Part shown: positions 7,746 to 11,884 of the stretch, in pieces
Numbering within the stretch: position 1 is the first letter of the stretch
Layout of the letters: each line of letters starts with the position of its first letter
Origin: Promethearchaeota archaeon
Lineage (GTDB): Archaea; Asgardarchaeota; Lokiarchaeia; Sigynarchaeales; SOKP01
Assembly (NCBI GenBank): GCA_019057775.1
Contig: JAHLWT010000101.1
Coordinates: forward strand, 1-11,884
Direction: 5' to 3'
Length of the DNA stretch: 11,884 nucleotides
The notes under the pieces: generated by a model
What the model was told of the DNA's origin: nothing
Database searches by the model: none
Seen by the model: only the letters and a program-made list of their open reading frames with translations
Position numbers and translations under genes: made by a program

Positions 7746-7751
7746 TTTTTG

Positions 7752-8831
7752 ATGGGACTATGGAAAATTACTAGTAAAGGGCCATTTAAAGTAAAGGAAA
7801 CAAAATTCAGTCAAGAAAAGTTACTGGAGGAGAATTTGGAGGATTGGTTTTCCTTAGATTCTACTATTCTCGGTGAACCGCTTCTAATAGTTGGACGTCA
7901 AGTTTTAATTCCTGATATTAAAGATCGTCTTGATTTATTAGCATTTGATCCTCAGGGCAATGCAGTTATAATTGAAATAAAAAGGGGCAAATTAAAGGAT
8001 CCGGTTGATATCCAATCTTTGCGATATGCTAGCTATATTTCAAAGTGGAGGTTTGAGGATTTTGAAAATTTAGCACGTAATTATATGGGTAAAATGGAGG
8101 ATCCTGAATTTAATTTTAATGCACTATATGAATCATTTTGTTTGGAGGCTGGGGTGGATGAGACTCCTGATTTGAATGAAGACCAGAGGATTATTATTGT
8201 AGGAAGCTCTGTTCGTGACAAATTAGGTAGTGTTGCCTTATGGCTTTTTGAACATACTATTGATATTAAAGTGATCGAAGTCCATGCATATAAAGATGGC
8301 GATGATATTTTTATTGAGCCCAGTACCGTTGTGCCAGTTCAGGTAAGTAAATTTGCAGAAACTGGCCTCGTTAGACCTGAAGGCACCCCATGGATGACTG
8401 ACGGAAAAAGCTGGCATCTTGAAAAACGATGTAGCGTGAAAACAAAAGAAATGTTAATCCGATTGGACAAAATAATCCAAGAGAATTTTGATGTTGATGG
8501 ACCACGATGGAACCAGAAACACTATGTAGCTTATCGTATTAACAATTACAACTGGCTTTCTGTAATTACTACTCCCGGTATTATACGTCTGGATTTTCTA
8601 GTTAAAGCAAACTCTTTTAACAGCGATAAAGTCTCAAATCGGCTCAATATCGTAAAATTCGACAAAGAAGAATCGCTTTCTGAAAAGCTTGGGTTGCCTA
8701 GCTCCGTATTCATAAAGAATCGTAACGAGAATACTGATCGTATGTATATACGAGTAAAAGAGGATTTTGATTTAGAGTCTGAAGAATTCGTAAACTTTTT
8801 AAAGGATGCCTACGAAGCATTTCCCAAATGA
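7752..8831 (+). CDS. NucS-like PD-(D/E)XK endonuclease with DUF5655-like C-terminal domain
   Basis: 359 aa. The nuclease core is clear: LEENLEDWF (25-33), VGRQV (47-51), RLDLLAFD (59-66, candidate Asp61), VIIEIKRG (72-79, E75-x-K77), then SLRYASYISKW with Gln88 just before it. This matches the DUF91/NucS-type family, whose members cut branched or mismatched DNA; the founding NucS enzymes work in archaeal and actinobacterial repair. Residues about 213-359 (PWMTDGKSWHL, then NQKHYVAYRI and a mixed alpha/beta tail) resemble the DUF5655-type domain often attached to such nucleases. The N-terminal DNA-binding domain of true NucS is absent, so it is a NucS-like relative and not NucS itself. It begins a second gene group after the decayed spacer. 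Its stop overlaps an ATG that opens a small reading frame leading to the next gene. Confidence 0.9.
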   Translation: MGLWKITSKGPFKVKETKFSQEKLLEENLEDWFSLDSTILGEPLLIVGRQVLIPDIKDRLDLLAFDPQGNAVIIEIKRGKLKDPVDIQSLRYASYISKWRFEDFENLARNYMGKMEDPEFNFNALYESFCLEAGVDETPDLNEDQRIIIVGSSVRDKLGSVALWLFEHTIDIKVIEVHAYKDGDDIFIEPSTVVPVQVSKFAETGLVRPEGTPWMTDGKSWHLEKRCSVKTKEMLIRLDKIIQENFDVDGPRWNQKHYVAYRINNYNWLSVITTPGIIRLDFLVKANSFNSDKVSNRLNIVKFDKEESLSEKLGLPSSVFIKNRNENTDRMYIRVKEDFDLESEEFVNFLKDAYEAFPK

Positions 8832-8944
8832 CAATGAAAAAAGCTTTCAGAACTGCGCTTGCCTCCATGTGTGTAGTTTGGGCTCTTGCCAATACAAGAA
8901 TTGCTTTTTGGAGGATAAGAATGGCGCAAGAATATTATTACTAG
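8828..8944 (+). CDS. Possible small ORF (38 aa) coupling the two NucS-like genes
   Basis: The ATG at 8828 overlaps the stop of the preceding gene (ATGA). The frame runs 38 codons to a TAG at 8942-8944, inside the AGGAG ribosome binding site of the next gene. The peptide starts MTMKKAFR, continues with a hydrophobic run (residues 9-21) and ends in three tyrosines. Within it, ATG 8921 has its own GGAGG (8910-8914) six bases upstream and would make the 7-residue peptide MAQEYYY. The frame is the same as that of the gene at 8954, so the TAG is the only break between them. It could be a small protein, a leader peptide, or the decayed 5' end of the next gene. No family is recognised. Confidence 0.3.
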   Translation: MTMKKAFRTALASMCVVWALANTRIAFWRIRMAQEYYY

Positions 8945-8953
8945 GAGAATAAA

Positions 8954-9943
8954 ATGGAATCTCAAATATGGAAGGTTCAGACTGAAAAAATTGGCTCTTT
9001 AGAAGCATTTGGTTCTGAAAGAGATATGGAATCGTTTCTTATGAATAATCCTGCAATTGTGGGCTGTTGGGATCCTGATTCAGATATTCCTTTGCCTGCA
9101 CTTGTTCGTTCTCAGATATGTATTAAATCAGAGCAGGGAGATATTGGGCGCATGGATTTAGTTGGGCTCAGTGTGATTGATAATGCTTATGAACTTCGAA
9201 TATTTGAGTTGAAGATATCATATATCAACGAGGAAGCTGTAGGGCAGTTAAATTGGTATTTGGAAAATTGGAAGAAAGACAAAAATGTTAAGGAGGAAAC
9301 AAAACGTTGGATTTTAGGTCTTAAATTACAGGAAATTGATGAAAATTTGGCAAATGAGCTTATAGATAATCCGGTGGGAGTTTTAGTGGCACCAAAATTT
9401 CAACCTGAAGCTATTTCAAAAGCTAGTAAGCTCGGCATTCAAGGAATACGATTAGCTCGCTTTAAATCTGAAAAGAAGTCAGAATATTTCGTGATTGTAG
9501 AAGACCAAATTGGAGAAGTTGTTGGAAGTAGTAAAAGACAGTACTGGAGTTGGGAGAAATTGATCGATGCTAAGGTTATCCACCCATCTGATAAATTTTC
9601 CATTTCGCACAAAGAGGCTAGACTAAATGCCGTGCCAGACCCAAAACATCTTGATTTTTATTGGAAATTCTTGATTTATGATGAAAGGTCAGTGGAAAAT
9701 CTGCTAAAAAGGGAAGCAGAGATTAGAAAAAATGCAGAAAAGCATAAATGGAAATGGATTGATAAAGATTTTAAATCATTGAAAAATGGAGAGGGCCTAG
9801 TAATTACTCATGCTTCCGCATTGTTTTACTTTGCTTTTGGAGGGCCTTATCCTACTTGTTATTGGACCCCAACCGGATTATGGAAACATGTAAAATCAGG
9901 AAAGACATTAAATCAACTAGTAATTGAATTATTTGAAGAATGA
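8954..9943 (+). CDS. Second PD-(D/E)XK (NucS-like) protein with separate C-terminal domain
   Basis: 329 aa. The ATG follows AGGAG (8943-8947) by 6 bases. The nuclease core shows SERDMESFLMNNPAIV (21-36, the NucS-like helix before the core), GRMDLVGL (65-72, Asp68), RIFELKIS (82-89, E85-L-K87) and VGQLNWYLENW with Gln98, so a complete active site is present. Residues about 198-329 form another region: WEKLIDAKVIHPSDKF, then a charged helix, then ITHASALFYFAFG and TPTGLWKHVKSGKTLNQL. The LIxAxxIxPxD start and the small-residue/Trp-Lys ending faintly recall RAMA domains found next to methylases and nucleases; this is a weak impression. It sits after the DUF5655-type NucS-like gene as a diverged second copy, 40 bases before the HhH gene, and may form a nuclease pair. 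Its substrate is unknown. Confidence 0.88.
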   Translation: MESQIWKVQTEKIGSLEAFGSERDMESFLMNNPAIVGCWDPDSDIPLPALVRSQICIKSEQGDIGRMDLVGLSVIDNAYELRIFELKISYINEEAVGQLNWYLENWKKDKNVKEETKRWILGLKLQEIDENLANELIDNPVGVLVAPKFQPEAISKASKLGIQGIRLARFKSEKKSEYFVIVEDQIGEVVGSSKRQYWSWEKLIDAKVIHPSDKFSISHKEARLNAVPDPKHLDFYWKFLIYDERSVENLLKREAEIRKNAEKHKWKWIDKDFKSLKNGEGLVITHASALFYFAFGGPYPTCYWTPTGLWKHVKSGKTLNQLVIELFEE

Positions 9944-9983
9944 ATTAAGAAGCTAGAGATTTTTGCGATAAGGTAAAATTTAA

Positions 9984-10541
9984 ATGAAGAAAGAATTCAA
10001 AAACATAAAAGAATTGATAAAAGCAAGGTTAAGCACTGAGGAGAACACGGAAACTAAAAAATTAATTGCAGAATTAAAAGATGTAATTAGAAGAGGCTAT
10101 TTCACAAAAGAAGAATTTTTAAAAATTGGAATGTGGAAAAGCCCCCGCCCTAAGAATTGGTATTTAGCCAATTCAAAGAAAGAAATAATCAAAATCTCTC
10201 AAAAGGTATTTTCTACCGATTATGAAAAGAGAAAAATTGAACTATTGACAAAATTAAAAGGTGTTAGCATTCCTACCGCATCTGCAATTCTTATGTTAAC
10301 TGATCCACAGAATTATGGAGTAATAGACATTAGAGTCTGGCAAGTTCTTTATACATATGATTCAGTGAAAGTAAAACCAACTGGGAAGAATTTCAGTTTT
10401 AACAATTGGTATAATTATCTAAAGAAAATTCGTTACTTTGCAAAAATCTTTAATGTTAAGGCAAGAGACATTGAAAGGACGATTTTCTATTATCACTTTG
10501 AAATTCAAGAGGGGACTTTATATTACAAGATCGATGAGTGA
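9984..10541 (+). CDS. Small HhH DNA-glycosylase-like protein without Fe-S loop
   Basis: 185 aa. The ATG is preceded by AAGG (9970-9973) about 10 bases upstream. Landmarks: MWKSPRPKNWYLAN (50-63), then LTKLKGVSIPTASAILMLTD (88-107), a helix-hairpin-helix, then NYGVIDIRVWQVL (110-122). Asp115 falls where HhH-GPD glycosylases have the catalytic Asp. There is no Lys at the hairpin position used by bifunctional enzymes and no C-terminal cysteine cluster, so any activity would be monofunctional base removal, or DNA binding only. I recall the pattern (KWKSPR ... GVxxPxASAIL ... YxxxDxR) from a common uncharacterised bacterial and archaeal family. It lies between two nuclease genes, so an excision role with a partner nuclease is reasonable inference. 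Alternatively it is a structure-specific DNA-binding adaptor. Confidence 0.85.
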   Translation: MKKEFKNIKELIKARLSTEENTETKKLIAELKDVIRRGYFTKEEFLKIGMWKSPRPKNWYLANSKKEIIKISQKVFSTDYEKRKIELLTKLKGVSIPTASAILMLTDPQNYGVIDIRVWQVLYTYDSVKVKPTGKNFSFNNWYNYLKKIRYFAKIFNVKARDIERTIFYYHFEIQEGTLYYKIDE

Positions 10542-10583
10542 ATTTTCGTAAGCTAAAATTTATCTAATAAAGAATAAAGAGAA

Positions 10584-10661
10584 ATGATTGAAAAAGGGAA
10601 AATATTAAGTTTTCATAAATCAAATTTCTCTAATACCTCACGTATAGAAGCTTATATCTAA
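10584..10661 (+). CDS. Possible 25-codon leader ORF before the last nuclease gene
   Basis: ATG 10584 opens a frame of 25 codons (MIEKGKILSFHK...) whose TAA shares its last base with the ATG of the next gene (TAATG). The next gene has no Shine-Dalgarno site, so coupling through this frame would explain how it is translated. A purine run AAAGAG ends two bases before the ATG, which is closer than ideal. No known peptide is recognised, and chance is possible at this length. Confidence 0.25.
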   Translation: MIEKGKILSFHKSNFSNTSRIEAYI

Positions 10662-11644
10662 TGAAAAATAAATTTAATGTAAAGATTCTTGAAGGAAAAG
10701 GGTATATCAAACCCATACTTGACTACTTAGAGAAAGAGTGTGGTTTAGAAATTAAATCTTCAAAGTTGAATAATCATATTTGGTTTTATAAAGGAATTCT
10801 TAAAGAGAGGAAAAAACAGCTGGATGTAGCGGTCGTTGGATATGGAGGCTCAGGGAAAGATCTCCGAGCTCTGCCAACTCCTTTGCAAACTGAGTTATTG
10901 CCCCTTGTTTTTGATCATTGGCATAAAATTTCTAATGGGGACAAGGCTATTCCACTTCTGATATTAGGCCATTCCTTTGATGAAGTTTTTTTACGAAAAA
11001 TACGCCTTCTGAGCGCAGCCATCTTGGATATAAGGTTGATTCAGTTTATTAATGTCATTCGTTTTATCTCATTGGACAGACGTTTAAAAGAATTTGAGGA
11101 AAATTATAATAATAATTTTAGGAAGAGCGTTTATATTAAAGACGAAAGAAATGATCTTAATTCAGCAGTAGTGAAATATCTAAATTCAGGAAAAAAATTG
11201 AGTGGGAATAGTTATGATGTGCTTGACTGCGAAGTGTCTGCTGGTGAGGGGACAAAAAAATCAGAGGCAATAGATATCCTAGCCCTTGAAAGTGAGAGAA
11301 GATGGCTTACGGTGATAGAACTTAAATACGGACAGATAAGAGATAGACGATTGAAGAGTGTAATTTTTCAAGGGCTTGATTATTGCAACTGGGTTGAGGA
11401 TCATAAGCGAGGGTTAGCTATGCTTTTTTCCCCTAAATATCGAATCGATACTCGGAGACGAACACGTCTTATATTAATAAACGGCCCAGAGAAATTTCCT
11501 TCATTCCATAAAAATTTTGCGAAAGCTTGGAATATCCGTGACCGCTATCAGGAGATTGAGCTTTATTATACGAATGACAGAATTCCTCTGGAAATTAGAT
11601 TATTTGCTAAGACGGTTAGAGCTTACGGTAAAAAAGAAAATTAA
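10661..11644 (+). CDS. PD-(D/E)XK-like nuclease protein, C-terminal catalytic core
   Basis: 327 aa. Residues about 200-250 carry the nuclease signature: SEAIDILALE (201-210, Asp205), WLTVIELKYGQI (215-226, E220-L-K222), then VIFQGLDYCNWV with Gln237. Strands follow to residue 272, with a basic RIDTRRRTR segment (261-269). The order Asp, E-x-K and Gln-bearing helix is that of the PD-(D/E)XK superfamily. The N-terminal 145 residues are not recognised. They include LDVAVVGYGGSGKD (54-67), which looks like a P-loop but has Asp where Ser or Thr should be, then a helical, Leu/Ile/Arg-rich stretch. No ribosome binding site precedes the ATG, but a short upstream frame ends in an overlap with it. The gene follows the HhH gene by 119 bases in the same direction. 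It is the fourth nuclease-fold protein of the window and not a close copy of the others. Confidence 0.88.
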   Translation: MKNKFNVKILEGKGYIKPILDYLEKECGLEIKSSKLNNHIWFYKGILKERKKQLDVAVVGYGGSGKDLRALPTPLQTELLPLVFDHWHKISNGDKAIPLLILGHSFDEVFLRKIRLLSAAILDIRLIQFINVIRFISLDRRLKEFEENYNNNFRKSVYIKDERNDLNSAVVKYLNSGKKLSGNSYDVLDCEVSAGEGTKKSEAIDILALESERRWLTVIELKYGQIRDRRLKSVIFQGLDYCNWVEDHKRGLAMLFSPKYRIDTRRRTRLILINGPEKFPSFHKNFAKAWNIRDRYQEIELYYTNDRIPLEIRLFAKTVRAYGKKEN

Positions 11645-11735
11645 TGGGAAATTTTCAATGCCTGTTCATTCTTTTGCTGGGTATTGTGAAGAATAATTAT
11701 GATTAGACCATATTTAAGATTATAAGGGAGGGAAA

Positions 11736-11884
11736 ATGGATTCAGTAATAAAAAATTATCTCTTAAATATTGAATTGGGGAAACCTCAGAGTTTTAAAAA
11801 TATGGGAATTATTCCCTTGAGCACATCTATCAATCATGACCCTGAATACATCACTTTAAAAGAAGCTTTGGATAAAAATCAGCT
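11736..11884 (+). CDS. ARPP-1/DUF6569-like protein, N-terminal part, runs off the right edge
   Basis: The ATG at 11736 is preceded by a strong GGAGG (11727-11731) with a short 4-base spacer. The 49 codons present read LNIELGKPQSFKNMGIIPL and, after a gap, PEYITLKEALDK. This order, LGxPQxxKNxxxxPL then YxTLxEAL, is the hallmark of the ARPP-1 domain (DUF6569) as I know it, found in bacteria and archaea beside ADP-ribosylglycohydrolase and phosphatase-type genes. Its function is not established. It starts 91 bases after the last nuclease gene on the same strand, with no evident terminator between them, so it may belong to the same transcript. The rest of the gene lies outside the window. Confidence 0.75.
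   Translation, partial: MDSVIKNYLLNIELGKPQSFKNMGIIPLSTSINHDPEYITLKEALDKNQ

Larger units (their letters stand above)
7121..7748. other. Gene-poor spacer with decayed gene remnants
   Basis: About 630 bases separate the first operon from the second gene group. No intact gene is visible. It contains a broken zinc-ribbon gene (7526-7721), a possible minus-strand remnant (7164-7294), an imperfect hairpin (7457-7498) and a five-base inverted repeat TGTAC/GTACA at 7266-7280. I see no clear intrinsic terminator after the glycosylase stop. The presence of remnants suggests that this is an insertion or rearrangement junction between two gene sets. Confidence 0.55.

Noticed and set aside
10838..10861. 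P-loop-like GYGGSGKD in the last nuclease protein
   Set aside because: It follows a hydrophobic strand as a Walker A would, but the residue after GK is Asp instead of Ser/Thr and no Walker B is visible, so an NTPase call is not supported.
1..11884. Canonical restriction-modification, DISARM, BREX or Dpd locus
   Set aside because: No methyltransferase, helicase, PglZ, TGT-like or DUF1998-type protein is visible; nuclease folds and one PLD protein are not enough.

Overview
The window is AT-rich prokaryotic DNA whose domain of life I cannot settle. Several genes have strong Shine-Dalgarno sites (AAGGAG, GGAGG, AGGAG), and there is one plausible sigma70-like promoter. Both fit a bacterium, but a methanogen-type archaeon is not excluded. 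There are no tRNA, rRNA, CRISPR or intact insertion-sequence features. Everything except the leftmost fragment is read left to right.

Layout. (1) Positions 1-215 hold the start of a leftward gene of unknown, possibly viral, type. About 500 bases without a gene follow, with a possible promoter. (2) Positions 712-7120 hold a five-gene run: a PD-(D/E)XK-like nuclease protein with a separate C-terminal domain, a DUF6361-like protein, a two-HKD phospholipase D-like protein, an N-formylglutamate-amidohydrolase-family protein, and a helix-hairpin-helix DNA glycosylase with a four-cysteine Fe-S loop. The last four are tightly packed: TAATG overlap, 33-base gap, ATGA overlap. (3) Positions 7121-7748 are a decayed spacer. 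It contains a broken zinc-ribbon gene and a possible second remnant on the minus strand. (4) Positions 7752-11644 carry a NucS-like nuclease, a second NucS-like protein, a small HhH (glycosylase-like) protein, and a fourth PD-(D/E)XK protein, with small possible leader ORFs between some of them. (5) The right edge has the start of an ARPP-1/DUF6569-like gene.

As a whole this looks like an accessory island rich in orphan DNA-acting enzymes: four PD-(D/E)XK-like proteins, two HhH glycosylase-like proteins and one PLD-like protein. It has no helicase, methyltransferase or recognisable NTPase, so it does not match a standard restriction-modification, BREX, DISARM or Dpd set. The best candidate for an undescribed system is the compact 1798-7120 operon (DUF6361-like, PLD, amidohydrolase, Fe-S glycosylase), perhaps with the nuclease gene at 712 in front. 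A role in defence or in processing of modified or damaged DNA is inference from domain content and packing. The sequence does not show it directly.
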